DNA of 64,000 nt from positions 30,435 through 94,434 of the forward strand of contig NZ_BJYR01000006.1 of assembly GCF_007991615.1 (NCBI RefSeq). The letters run 5' to 3'. Below are positions 31,023 to 39,589 of the stretch, piece after piece; position 1 is the first letter of the stretch; every line of letters begins with the position of its first letter. The notes under the pieces are model-generated. The model did no database searches, was not told where the DNA came from, and saw only the letters and a list, made by a program, of their open reading frames with translations. Origin of the DNA: Novosphingobium sediminis. GTDB taxonomy: Bacteria > Pseudomonadota > Alphaproteobacteria > Sphingomonadales > Sphingomonadaceae. The translations under genes were made by a program, and so were the position numbers.

Positions 31023-31327
31023 TTGGAAGTCCCCCTCTGTTCGGCGAGCATGCGGTCGAGCTCGCGCAGTTTCTGGTTGTCCTCATCGCGATCCGGCAGG
31101 AGCCGCGCGGGGCGGAATTCGGGATTGTCGGCAGCGACAAGGCGCTCGACGGTGTCCATGCGTTCATCGAGACGGCGGGCGAGCTGGTAGAGCTCCTCGA
31201 GCAGCGCCTCGTCACCGGTGGTGAGCGTGGCGGCGGTCTTCCACCGGGTGATGTAGTGCAGCACGATCCACGGGAAGGCGATGAACAGCGAGAACATCGC
31301 GATCATCGGAATGACGATCTCTTCCAT
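31019..31327 (-). CDS. pspB: Phage shock protein B
   Basis: A 102-residue protein with an N-terminal membrane segment (IPMIAMFSLFIAFPWIVLHYI), the PspB-type sequence RWKTAATLTTGDEALLEELYQLARRLDERMDTVERLV, and a tail longer than the E. coli protein (ending REL DRMLAEQRG). PspB acts with PspC in sensing membrane stress. The segment MDTVERLVAADNPEFRP resembles the first half of the tail signature in the small downstream genes. It lies three bases after pspA. Confidence 0.9.
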   Translation of the reverse strand: MEEIVIPMIAMFSLFIAFPWIVLHYITRWKTAATLTTGDEALLEELYQLARRLDERMDTVERLVAADNPEFRPARLLPDRDEDNQKLRELDRMLAEQRGTSK

Positions 31328-31330
31328 CGA

Positions 31331-32011
31331 TCAGTCCTCCTGCTTGTCCGCGTTCAGCGCGCGCTTCATCGCTTCGAGTTCCTCGTCGACCTTGTCCTGC
31401 CCGGCGAGCGCGGCGATCTCGTCTGCGAGGCTGGGCGGGGCACCATCGGCGAGGCTGAGCGCATCGGCGCGGCCTTCGGCATAATCGACGCGGCGTTCGA
31501 GCTGATCGAAGCGGGCCAGCGCTTCGTCGACGCGCTCGTTGGTCATCAGGGTGCGCAGGCGGACGCGGTTCTCGGCGCTTTCGAGGCGCGCGGCGATCGC
31601 GGTCTGGCGGCTGCGGGCTTCGCGCAGGCGGGTCTGCAGCTTTTCGATATCGGCTTCATAAGCACGCATCGAATCGTCGAGCACCGAGATCTCGCTGCGC
31701 AGCTGGGCGCCCATATCGGCGGCCTTGTTCTTTTCCACCAGCGCGGCGCGGGCGAGGTCTTCACGGCCCTTGGAGAGGGCGAGCTGGGCCTTGTCCGCCC
31801 AATCGGCCTGGAGCCGATCGAGCTTCGCCACATGGCGGCCCATTTCCTTCTGATCGGCAATCGTGCGGGCGGCAGATGCGCGCACTTCGACGAGGGTTTC
31901 CTCCATCTCCATGATGATCATGCGGATCATCTTGGCCGGGTCATCCGCCTTGTCGAGCAGGTCGTTGAAGTTGGCGGCGATGATGTCGCGGGTGCGGGAG
32001 AAGATGCCCAT
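31331..32011 (-). CDS. pspA: Phage shock protein A
   Basis: PspA is an ESCRT-III-like coiled-coil protein that protects the inner membrane and restrains PspF. The 226-residue protein begins MGIFSRTRDIIAANFNDLLD, with the amphipathic membrane-binding helix, followed by KMIRMIIMEMEETLVEVRASAARTI and long coiled coils to ~residue 190. ATG at 32011 is the family start; the frame is open for 50 more codons but unrelated. pspB follows directly. Confidence 0.95.
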   Translation of the reverse strand: MGIFSRTRDIIAANFNDLLDKADDPAKMIRMIIMEMEETLVEVRASAARTIADQKEMGRHVAKLDRLQADWADKAQLALSKGREDLARAALVEKNKAADMGAQLRSEISVLDDSMRAYEADIEKLQTRLREARSRQTAIAARLESAENRVRLRTLMTNERVDEALARFDQLERRVDYAEGRADALSLADGAPPSLADEIAALAGQDKVDEELEAMKRALNADKQED

Positions 32012-32160
32012 CAGGTTGGCTCCGGATACGAAAGGCGTGGAAAGCCGAGTGGTTTCGGTCTCGGGCTGGCGTAGCGCACCAAGCTCGATATCGAAACGGG
32101 ATTGCGAACGCCCTGCAGAAGCTCCAGCCATCTGGGGCCGCACAGGCGTGTCGGCGCCCA

Positions 32161-32322
32161 TCAGGCGAGCTCACCCGTGATCGCGGCGCTGGAAGCGACG
32201 ACCTGGGGAGCGGCTGCGGCAACCGGGCGGGTGGCGACGGCGACGTTGAGCGCCATCATCGCTGCGATGCTGATCAGCGCCGCGCGGCCGAGCTGGGTCG
32301 AGAAGAAGCGGGCAGTGTACAT
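32161..32322 (-). CDS. Small membrane protein heading the psp operon (53 aa)
   Basis: ATG at 32322 sits after AAAGGAG and gives a basic N-terminus (MYTARFFSTQLGRAA), a hydrophobic stretch (LISIAAMMALNVAVATRPVAAAA) and a short polar end. It could be a membrane-anchored peptide or an exported one with cleavage near AAA. It lies between the sigma-54 promoter and pspA on the same strand, so it should be induced with the operon. Function unknown. Confidence 0.7.
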   Translation of the reverse strand: MYTARFFSTQLGRAALISIAAMMALNVAVATRPVAAAAPQVVASSAAITGELA

Positions 32323-32366
32323 CGAAAGTCTCCTTTGGGTTCCCTCAGTGGGGAATGCACAGTGCA

Positions 32367-32383
32367 TTGCAGGAGGCGTGCCA
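32367..32383 (-). promoter_or_regulatory. Sigma-54 promoter of the psp operon
   Basis: On the minus strand TGGCACG is followed by four bases and CTGCA, against the consensus TGGCACG-N4-TTGCA: one mismatch, with the required ten bases between the GG and GC doublets. It faces the small gene at 32322 and pspA. PspF, encoded divergently just upstream, is the expected activator; its binding site should lie in 32390-32500. Confidence 0.85.
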
Positions 32384-32506
32384 AATCGCGAAAGGCCGGA
32401 AATTCCGCGGTTTTCGGAGATCAGCGACTTTGCTTATATGGCGATTCTTGCCTAGGCTTGGGAAATTCTGCTATCCCTTGGGACAAGGCACGAAGCGGGG
32501 TATTCC

Positions 32507-33550
32507 ATGGATCGCGAAGTCCAGTTCATCGGCCAATCGAGCGCCTTCCTCGATGCGGTTGAGCGCGCCAGCCGCGCCGCACCGATGCGCCGCCCGGTGC
32601 TGGTGATCGGCGAACGCGGGACCGGCAAGGAACTGATCGCCGAACGCCTCCACCGCCTTTCGACCCGGTGGCAGGAACCGCTGGTGACGATGAATTGCGC
32701 AGCGCTGCCCGAAACGCTGATCGAGGCGGAACTGTTTGGCCATGAGGCGGGCGCGTTCACTGGCGCGACGCGGGCGCGCACCGGGCGGTTTGAGGAAGCG
32801 CACGGGGGAACGCTGTTTCTCGACGAACTTGGCACGCTTTCGATGGGCGCGCAGGAGCGGCTGCTGCGCGCGGTGGAATATGGCGAAGTGGCGCGGATCG
32901 GGGCGAACAAGCCGATCACGGTGGACGTGCGCATCGTGGCGGCAACCAACGAGAACCTGCCGAAGCTGGCAGAGGAAGGCCGGTTTCGCCCGGACTTGCT
33001 CGACCGGCTGAGCTTCGAGGTGATCACCTTGCCGCCCCTGCGCGTGCGCGAGGGCGATATCGCGGTGCTGGCCGATTACTATGCCCGGCGCATGGCGGCG
33101 GAACTCGGCTGGCCTTCATGGCCGGGCTTTGCACCGCATGTGGCCGAGCAGATGGAGAAATACGCCTGGCCCGGCAACGTGCGCGAACTGCGCAACGTGG
33201 TGGAGCGCGCGGTCTATCGGTGGGACGATCCGGGGCGGCCGATCGGGCATATCCAGTTCGATCCGTTTGAAAGCCCGTGGCGGCCTGCGGCACTGATGAC
33301 GGCGCCCGCGAAGGCGGCAGATGGGGGGGCGCCGGTGGCACCGGCCACGGCGGCAGCTTCAGGCGACCTTGATGGAGTGAGCGACCTGCGCGGCGCGGTC
33401 GATGCGCATGAGCGGGCGATCCTCGAGCATCACCTCGGGCGCAACCGCTATAACCAGAGGCAGACCGCGAAGGCGCTGGGGCTGACGTATGACCAGCTGC
33501 GGCATTGCCTGAGGAAGCATGGGCTGTTGGAGCGGGGGGACGCGGCTTAG
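32507..33550 (+). CDS. pspF: Psp operon transcriptional activator PspF
   Basis: PspF is a sigma-54 enhancer-binding protein without an N-terminal receiver domain, held inactive by PspA. The 347-residue protein has Walker [16 protein letters not shown], the sigma-54 contact loop [26 protein letters not shown], the arginine finger region [15 protein letters not shown], and a C-terminal Fis-type helix-turn-helix ([23 protein letters not shown]). It is divergent from the psp operon across a 184-base region containing the sigma-54 site. ATG at 32507 follows GGGGTATTCC; the ribosome site is weak. Confidence 0.95.
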   Translation: MDREVQFIGQSSAFLDAVERASRAAPMRRPVLVIGERGTGKELIAERLHRLSTRWQEPLVTMNCAALPETLIEAELFGHEAGAFTGATRARTGRFEEAHGGTLFLDELGTLSMGAQERLLRAVEYGEVARIGANKPITVDVRIVAATNENLPKLAEEGRFRPDLLDRLSFEVITLPPLRVREGDIAVLADYYARRMAAELGWPSWPGFAPHVAEQMEKYAWPGNVRELRNVVERAVYRWDDPGRPIGHIQFDPFESPWRPAALMTAPAKAADGGAPVAPATAAASGDLDGVSDLRGAVDAHERAILEHHLGRNRYNQRQTAKALGLTYDQLRHCLRKHGLLERGDAA

Positions 33551-33584
33551 AGCCTGTCCTGACAAGGTTGCGCGTTGCCGCTTG

Positions 33585-33617
33585 CCCACCCCCGACCCCT
33601 CCCGCAGGCGGGAGGGG
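33585..33617. repeat. C-rich palindromic repeat
   Basis: CCCACCCCCGACCCCTCCCG and CGGGAGGGG, an intergenic copy between pspF and recF. Confidence 0.78.
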
Positions 33618-33668
33618 AGAAAGAGGCAGCTTTGCGCCCGCGCGCGAAACGCTCTAACGCCGCCAGCG

Positions 33669-34742
33669 ATGCCCCTCACCCGCCTCACCTTGCGCGATTT
33701 TCGCAACCATGCCGCGACGCGGCTGGAGGGGACGGCGCGGTTCAATGTGCTGATCGGGGAAAACGGCGCGGGGAAGACCAATGTGCTGGAGGCGATCAGC
33801 CTGCTCTCGCCCGGGCGCGGCCTGCGGCGGGCGCAGCCGGCGGAGATGGCCGGGCGCGGCGGGGATGGCAGCTTTGCCGTGGCGGCCGAACTGGAGGAAG
33901 GCGCGGTGGCGCTGGCGACCTCCACATCACCCGCAGCACCCGGGCGGCGCACGGTGCGCATCAACGGCGCCGATGGCCCGGCGGCGCGGCTGGGCGAATG
34001 GCTTTCGATCACCTGGCTGACGCCCGCGATGGACCGGCTGTTTGCCGAAGGCGCGGGCGCGCGGCGGCGGTTTCTCGACCGGCTGGTGCTGGCGGTGGAG
34101 CCGGGCCATGCGCGGGCGGCGAGCCGCTATGAGACTGCGCTGCGCGAGCGCAATCGGCTGCTGGAAGGGCCGGGCGAACCCGATCCGCTGTGGCTCGACG
34201 GGATCGAGGCGGGGCTGGCCGAAGCGGGCGCAGAAATGGCGCGGGCGCGGAGCGAATTGATCGCCGGGCTGGCGGGCGCGCTGGCAGACTTGCCCGAGGC
34301 GCCGTTTGCGCGGCCTGCGCTTGCCTATGTCGCGGGCGGCCCGGTGGCGGCAGATGCGCTGCGGGCGGCCCTCAAGGAAGGGCGGCGGCGGGACCGCGCA
34401 GCGGGGCGCACTCTGGTCGGCCCGCACCGCGATGATCTGGGCGTGACCATGGCCGCCAAGAACGCACCGGCTGCGGATTGTTCGACCGGCGAGCAGAAGG
34501 CGATGCTGATCTCGATCGTGCTCGCCCACGCGGCGCTGACGGCAGGCGCGCGGCCGCAGGTGCTGCTGCTCGACGAGATCGCGGCGCATCTCGATCCGGT
34601 GCGCCGCGCGGCGCTTTACGAGCGGCTTGGCGAGGCGGGCGCGCAAGTGTGGATGACGGGCACGGAACTGGCGCCGTTCGAGCCGCTGGGCGCTGATGCC
34701 GCGGTATGGCGCGTGGCGGATGGGGCGGTTTTGCGGGGTTAG
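33669..34742 (+). CDS. recF: DNA replication and repair protein RecF
   Basis: RecF loads RecA at gaps with RecO and RecR. The 357-residue SMC-like ATPase shows [15 protein letters not shown], Walker [60 protein letters not shown], the signature region [19 protein letters not shown] and Walker [16 protein letters not shown] at 33669 gives the family start; the open frame upstream runs through a repeat and is unrelated. Its end overlaps the convergent esterase by four bases. Confidence 0.95.
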   Translation: MPLTRLTLRDFRNHAATRLEGTARFNVLIGENGAGKTNVLEAISLLSPGRGLRRAQPAEMAGRGGDGSFAVAAELEEGAVALATSTSPAAPGRRTVRINGADGPAARLGEWLSITWLTPAMDRLFAEGAGARRRFLDRLVLAVEPGHARAASRYETALRERNRLLEGPGEPDPLWLDGIEAGLAEAGAEMARARSELIAGLAGALADLPEAPFARPALAYVAGGPVAADALRAALKEGRRRDRAAGRTLVGPHRDDLGVTMAAKNAPAADCSTGEQKAMLISIVLAHAALTAGARPQVLLLDEIAAHLDPVRRAALYERLGEAGAQVWMTGTELAPFEPLGADAAVWRVADGAVLRG

Positions 34743-35425
34743 GTAGCGTTTGCCGCGGCCTTGAGCGCCTTCGCCACATCATCCTTCGTCGCGGCGACGA
34801 TCCGGTCCACGCCTTGCGGGTTGGGATGGATGTGATCGTCGAGCAGCAGCGCATCGTTTCCGATCACGGCTTGCAGGAAGAACGGGATCAGCGGCACTTT
34901 GTGCTTGGCCGCGAGCGCGGGGTAGATCGGGTTGAACGCCGCCACATAGTCCTTCCCCATGTTGGGCGCGGCGAGCATCCCGGTCAGCATCGCGGGGATA
35001 TGGCGCTTGTCGAGCTCTGTGAGGATCGCATCGAGGTTCGCGCGGGTTTCGGCGGGCGGGAGGCCGCGCAGCATGTCGTTGCCGCCTAGGCCGACCATCA
35101 CGAGGCTGGGTTTCACCTTCTGATTGTCGAGCGTAAAGGCAAGCCGTTCGCGCGCAGCGGCGGTGGTATCCCCCGAAACGCCGGCATTGACGACGCGGGC
35201 CTTCACGCCGGCGGAATTAAGCGCGGCTTCGAGGCGGGGCGGATAGCCTTCGCCGGGAGCGAGGCGGTAGCCGGCGTAGAGGCTGTCTCCGAACGCGAGG
35301 ATGACCGGGGCGTCAGCGGGGATGGTGGGCGCGGCTGCGGTTTGCTGCTTGGGCGCTTCAGGCGTGGGCGCGCTGCCGGAGCAGGCCGCGAGGATCAGGC
35401 AGAGAAGCGGAAGCAGACGACGCAT
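34739..35425 (-). CDS. GDSL arylesterase/lysophospholipase lipoprotein, TesA-like
   Basis: The 228-residue SGNH hydrolase has a lipoprotein signal ([15 protein letters not shown]), so it is probably membrane anchored. Its catalytic blocks are [14 protein letters not shown] with the nucleophilic serine, [22 protein letters not shown], and [10 protein letters not shown] with the Asp-His pair. It should hydrolyse short acyl esters or lysophospholipids. It is divergent from the YbbA/YbbP-like pair, as tesA-ybbA-ybbP is in E. coli. Confidence 0.93.
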   Translation of the reverse strand: MRRLLPLLCLILAACSGSAPTPEAPKQQTAAAPTIPADAPVILAFGDSLYAGYRLAPGEGYPPRLEAALNSAGVKARVVNAGVSGDTTAAARERLAFTLDNQKVKPSLVMVGLGGNDMLRGLPPAETRANLDAILTELDKRHIPAMLTGMLAAPNMGKDYVAAFNPIYPALAAKHKVPLIPFFLQAVIGNDALLLDDHIHPNPQGVDRIVAATKDDVAKALKAAANAT

Positions 35426-35493
35426 CGGTATCCCTCAAGGGCTTTGGGGCAGGCAGGTTGCACCATGCAACGGGTCTATGCGAAGAACAGCGC

Positions 35494-36192
35494 GTGACAA
35501 GTCCTGCTCCCGGTTCGCCCGTCATTGATGCCCAAAATCTCGTGCTGAGCCTAGGACAAGGCGAAGCGCGGGTGGACGTTCTGCGCGGGGTGAGCCTGCG
35601 GGTCGCTTTCGGCGAGACGGTGGCGCTGCTGGGCCCTTCGGGTTCGGGCAAGAGCTCGCTGCTGGCGGTGCTGGCTGGGCTTGAGCGCGCCGGCGGCGGC
35701 AGCCTGAGCGTGGCGGGGCAGGACTTCATGGGCCTTTCCGAAGATGCGCTGGCCGCAGCGCGGCGGGGGCGGATCGGCGTGGTGCTGCAGGCCTTCCACC
35801 TGCTGCCGACGATGACCGCGCTGGAAAACGTGGCGACGCCGCTGGAACTGGCAGGGATGCGCGATGCCGCGCCGCGCGCACGGGCGGCGCTGGAGGCGGT
35901 GGGCCTCGGCCACCGCATGGGGCACTATCCGGCGCAGCTTTCGGGCGGCGAGCAGCAACGCGTGGCGATTGCCCGCGCGCTCGCGCCGCGCCCGGCGCTG
36001 GTGTTCGCCGACGAGCCGACGGGGAACCTCGATCACGCCAATGGCGAGGCAGTGGCGGAACTGCTGTTTGCGCAAGTGGCGCAAGGCGGGGCGACGCTGG
36101 TGCTGGTGACGCATGACGAAGCGCTGGCGCAGCGCTGCGGGCGGATCGTGCGGCTGGAAGACGGACAGATCGTTTCGGACAGCGCGGCGTGA
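35494..36192 (+). CDS. ABC transporter ATPase, YbbA/LolD type
   Basis: A 232-residue MacB/LolD-class ATPase: Walker [19 protein letters not shown], the class-typical [15 protein letters not shown], signature [15 protein letters not shown] and Walker [16 protein letters not shown] at 35494 gives [14 protein letters not shown], a normal N-terminus; a TTG at 35458 would add 12 residues. With the large FtsX-like permease downstream it forms the YbbA-YbbP system, which has no binding protein and probably moves or extracts a membrane-bound substrate. Confidence 0.88.
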   Translation: MTSPAPGSPVIDAQNLVLSLGQGEARVDVLRGVSLRVAFGETVALLGPSGSGKSSLLAVLAGLERAGGGSLSVAGQDFMGLSEDALAAARRGRIGVVLQAFHLLPTMTALENVATPLELAGMRDAAPRARAALEAVGLGHRMGHYPAQLSGGEQQRVAIARALAPRPALVFADEPTGNLDHANGEAVAELLFAQVAQGGATLVLVTHDEALAQRCGRIVRLEDGQIVSDSAA

Positions 36193-36222
36193 GCGAGTAT
36201 GGGGCTGAAGTTGCGAGAGCAC

Positions 36223-36247
36223 CCTTCGACAGGCTCAGGGTGAGCGG
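36223..36247. repeat. REP-like element between the YbbA- and YbbP-like genes
   Basis: CCTTCGACAGGCTCAGGGTG then AGCGG, ending seven bases before the first possible start of the permease. Confidence 0.8.
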
Positions 36248-36253
36248 GTCTTT

Positions 36254-38857
36254 GTGTTTGGGGCATGGCGCGTGAGCCGCTGGGCGTCAGGATGGACTTT
36301 GGCCTGGAAGCTGGCGCGGCGTGGGCTGGACTGGCGGTTCCGCGGGCTGAGGCTGCTGATCGTGTGCCTCGTGCTGGGAACGGCGGCGCTTTCGGCCATC
36401 GGGACGCTGACGGGCGGGATCGGGCGCGAGCTGGCCGCGCGCGGGCAATCGATGCTGGGCGGCGATCTTGAACTCACCTTGGCGGGGCGTTCGGCAGCAC
36501 CGGATGAACTGGCGGCGATGGGGGCGCTGGGCACGGTATCGAAGGGGGTGCGGCTGCAGGCGATGGCGCGCCGGGCCGAGAGTGCCGATGATGCGGTGCC
36601 GGTGGAACTGAAAGCGGTTGATGCGCGGTGGCCGCTCTATGGCAGCTTCACCGTGGTGGGCGGGCGCAAGGCCGGCGCGCCGCGGGGGATGACCGCATGG
36701 ATCGACCCCGGCGTGGGCGACCGGCTGGGCGTGAATCCGGGCGATCACTTGCGCATCGGACAGGCCGAACTGGTGATCGGCGGGGTGATCGCGGGCGAGC
36801 CGGACCGGCTTTCCGAGGGCTTTGCGCTGGGGCCGACGGTGATCGTGAGCGAGGAGGCGCTGGCCGCTTCCGGCCTCGTGCAGGTCGGCTCGATGGCGCG
36901 GTGGAAGTACCGGCTGCGGACGGCGAAGGAGGCCGATCCGGCGGTGCTGGCTGATGCGTTCAAGGCGCGGTTTGCCGCTTCCGGCTTTCAGGTGAAGACG
37001 CGCGACAAGGCCTCTCCGGGGCTCGACCGGTTCGTGGAACGGATGGGGCAGTTTCTGGTGCTGGTGGCGCTGGCGGCACTGGGGATTGCGGGGATCGGGA
37101 TTGCCGGGGGCGTATCATCGTACCTCGAGATGCGGCGAGCGAGCATTGCGACGCTGAAGATTCTGGGCGCGAGCGCGGGCGATGTCGTGCGGATCTACCT
37201 GCTGCAGATCGCGGCGGCAGCGCTCGCGGCGATTGCGCTGGGCCTGTTGCTGGGCGTGGGGATCACGCCGCTGCTGGCGCAGGCGCTGAACGGGCTGCTG
37301 CCGATCCCTCCGGGCTTTACGGTGGATGCGGGCGCGCTGGCGGTGGCCGGGGCCTATGGCCTGCTGATCGCGTTGACCTTTGCCGCGCCGCCCTTGCTGG
37401 AAGCGCGGCGGGTGCCGGCGATGGCCTTGCTGCGGGCGCGGGTGGCACCTGTGGGGCGCGGGTGGCGCCAATCCCTGTTCAGACCGCCGCTGTGGATGCT
37501 GCCGGTGGGCCTTGGTCTGGCGGGGATCGCCGGACTGGCAGTGCTGACATCACCGCAGCCGATGCTGGCGGCGGGGTTCCTTGGCGGAGCAGCGGCGGTG
37601 TTTGCGGTGCTGGCGCTGATCGGGCGGGGGCTGGCGTGGGGCGCGGCGAGGCTCCCCCGCCCTTCCCGGCCCTTGCTGCGGATGGCGCTGGGCAACCTGC
37701 ACCGGCCCGGCGCGCAGACTTCGGCGCTGGTGGTGGCGCTCGGCTTTGCGCTAGCGGCGTTCGTGCTGCTGGCGGCGGTGCAGACAAGCATCGATGCAAA
37801 CATCGCCAAACGCGTGCCGGAGCGGGCGCCGGATTACTTCGTGCTCGACGTGCCGCGCGGGACCGGGGCGGAAACGTTCAAGGCGCTGGTCGCAAGGACA
37901 GCGCCGCGTGCAGCCGTGCGGATGGTGCCTTCGATGCGCGGTGCGGTGCTTGCCTATGGACCGGACGGCGCGATGACCGAGGTGGCGACGCTGAAGTCCA
38001 TCCCCGAAGATGCCTGGCTGCTGCGCGGAGACCGCGGGCTGACCTATGCCGAGGATATCCCTGAGGGCAACGTGCTGACCGCAGGGCACTGGTGGCCGAA
38101 GGGCTATGCGGGCGAGCCGCTGGTTTCGGTGGACGAGGATCAGGCCAAGGCCATCGGGCTGAAGCTGGGCGACAAGCTGCGGATCAGCCTGCTCGGCACC
38201 GAACGGGAGGCGCGGGTCGCCTCGATCCGGCGGATCGATTGGTCCTCGTTCGGGTTCAACTATGCGCTGGTGTTCAGTCCGAATGCGCTGGAGGACGCGC
38301 CGCATACCTTCGCCGCGACGATTACGCTTGGAGGTAACGGAGGGGCCGCGCCGGAGAAGCGCGCCGCCGTGCGCCGCGCGATCCTTTCGGGGCTGGTCAA
38401 GGCGCTGCCGGAAAGCTCTGTGATCGAGGTGGGGCCGGTGCTGGGACAGGCGCGCACGCTGCTGGGGCAAGTCGGCACGGCGATCTTTGCCGCCGCCAGC
38501 GTGGCCGTGCTGGCAGGGCTTGCGGTGCTGGCCGGCGCGATCGCGGCGGCGCGGGCGGCGCGGCAGTATGACAGCGTGATCCTGCGCGTGCTGGGTGCGA
38601 GCCGGGGGCAGCTCCTCGCGCTGCTGGCGGCGGAGTATGCGCTGCTATCGGCCGTGCTGGCGGCGGTGGCGCTGGCGCTGGGCGGCGGGACGGCGTGGCT
38701 GGTGGTGGTCAAGCTGTTCGAGTTCGATTGGTCGCCCGATTGGACGCGCGTGCTCGGTGTGCTCGGCGGCGGGGTCTTGCTGGTGCTGGTGCTGGCGGTG
38801 GCGGGTTCGCTATCGGTGCTGCGGACAAGGCCGGCGCAGGCGTTGCGGGCGCTTTAG
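36254..38857 (+). CDS. FtsX-like ABC transporter permease, YbbP type
   Basis: The 867-residue membrane protein has an N-terminal span (LLIVCLVLGTAALSAIGTLTG), a periplasmic MacB-like core (GGDLELTLAGRSAAPDEL...), and two FtsX blocks: VALAALGIAGIGIAGGVSSYLEMRRASIATLKILGAS at ~275-310, and ARQYDSVILRVLGASRGQLLALLAAEYAL near the C-terminus. That is the duplicated layout of YbbP. The start is uncertain: GTG 36254 (VFGAWRVSRW) or GTG 36272, both close behind a REP-like element. It is the partner of the ATPase upstream, in the same order as E. coli ybbA-ybbP. Confidence 0.88.
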   Translation: MFGAWRVSRWASGWTLAWKLARRGLDWRFRGLRLLIVCLVLGTAALSAIGTLTGGIGRELAARGQSMLGGDLELTLAGRSAAPDELAAMGALGTVSKGVRLQAMARRAESADDAVPVELKAVDARWPLYGSFTVVGGRKAGAPRGMTAWIDPGVGDRLGVNPGDHLRIGQAELVIGGVIAGEPDRLSEGFALGPTVIVSEEALAASGLVQVGSMARWKYRLRTAKEADPAVLADAFKARFAASGFQVKTRDKASPGLDRFVERMGQFLVLVALAALGIAGIGIAGGVSSYLEMRRASIATLKILGASAGDVVRIYLLQIAAAALAAIALGLLLGVGITPLLAQALNGLLPIPPGFTVDAGALAVAGAYGLLIALTFAAPPLLEARRVPAMALLRARVAPVGRGWRQSLFRPPLWMLPVGLGLAGIAGLAVLTSPQPMLAAGFLGGAAAVFAVLALIGRGLAWGAARLPRPSRPLLRMALGNLHRPGAQTSALVVALGFALAAFVLLAAVQTSIDANIAKRVPERAPDYFVLDVPRGTGAETFKALVARTAPRAAVRMVPSMRGAVLAYGPDGAMTEVATLKSIPEDAWLLRGDRGLTYAEDIPEGNVLTAGHWWPKGYAGEPLVSVDEDQAKAIGLKLGDKLRISLLGTEREARVASIRRIDWSSFGFNYALVFSPNALEDAPHTFAATITLGGNGGAAPEKRAAVRRAILSGLVKALPESSVIEVGPVLGQARTLLGQVGTAIFAAASVAVLAGLAVLAGAIAAARAARQYDSVILRVLGASRGQLLALLAAEYALLSAVLAAVALALGGGTAWLVVVKLFEFDWSPDWTRVLGVLGGGVLLVLVLAVAGSLSVLRTRPAQALRAL

Positions 38858-38870
38858 GCTGCCTTTCAAA

Positions 38871-39287
38871 TCAGCGGAACACGTCCACGCTCAGCGGATC
38901 CTTGGGATCGGGGCCGTACTGGTTGGGGCCGCGCGTGCCTTCAAGGCACATGAGGACGAACAGCGCGAAGCCGCCGAAAAACGGGAGCAGCATGAGGAGG
39001 AGCAGCCAGCCCGACCGGTCCTGATCGTGGAGGCGGCGCACCGAAACGGCGAGCGCGGGGATGAAGGTGACAAGCGCGAACAAGCCGCCGAGCGTCCCGC
39101 CGCCGCCGACCAGCCGGCTACCATAGCCGAAGCCGTTGGGCGTGCGGACGACTTCGTTGGTGCCGAACACCGCATTGAGCACGGCGAAAACGAGGACAAA
39201 GAGCAGCACGAACATCCAGTATTCCCGGCGGCGCGAGCGGCCGGTGAACTCGGCATAGCGCCGGTAGGGCAGGAGCATCCAGTTCAT
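38871..39287 (-). CDS. DUF805 membrane protein
   Basis: A 138-residue protein with the DUF805 pattern: LPYRRYAEFTGRSRRREYWMF, three to four membrane segments, AVSVRRLHDQDRSGWLLLLML and a C-terminal CLEGTRGPNQYGPDP. The family is common and its function is unknown. It is convergent with the YbbP-like gene, 13 bases apart. Confidence 0.9.
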   Translation of the reverse strand: MNWMLLPYRRYAEFTGRSRRREYWMFVLLFVLVFAVLNAVFGTNEVVRTPNGFGYGSRLVGGGGTLGGLFALVTFIPALAVSVRRLHDQDRSGWLLLLMLLPFFGGFALFVLMCLEGTRGPNQYGPDPKDPLSVDVFR

Positions 39288-39589
39288 CGCGGGGTTTCCT
39301 AGAATGTCAGGTGGCGGCCGGTACGGTTCGTATCAAGGCAACGCCGGATAGCTGGAGGAAGCGCCGCACATCGAACTGCAGTTTCTGCATGAGGCGCCGC
39401 CCACTCCGCGTTGCCGGGAAAGCATTGTGAGCCACAAATCCACCATCAGGGCAAGGGTTGCACTGTCCGTACCCTTGCCGCAGCGCACAATTGCGGGTAA
39501 GCGCGCGCCGAAGCCCCGGCCTGCATGCCGGGCACGGCGTGCTGCCTGCGGCCCGCGTCGCACTCGAGATTTCTATCGAAAGCGTTTTC
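39288..39589. other. 302-base region upstream of typA with a hairpin
   Basis: No gene is supported. GGCAAGGGT at 39450-39458 and ACCCTTGCC at 39471-39479 form a perfect 9-bp stem around a 12-base loop, about 110 bases before the typA start. It may be a leader structure in the typA mRNA. An antisense frame (39307-39648) overlaps the typA start and has no recognisable product. Confidence 0.5.
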
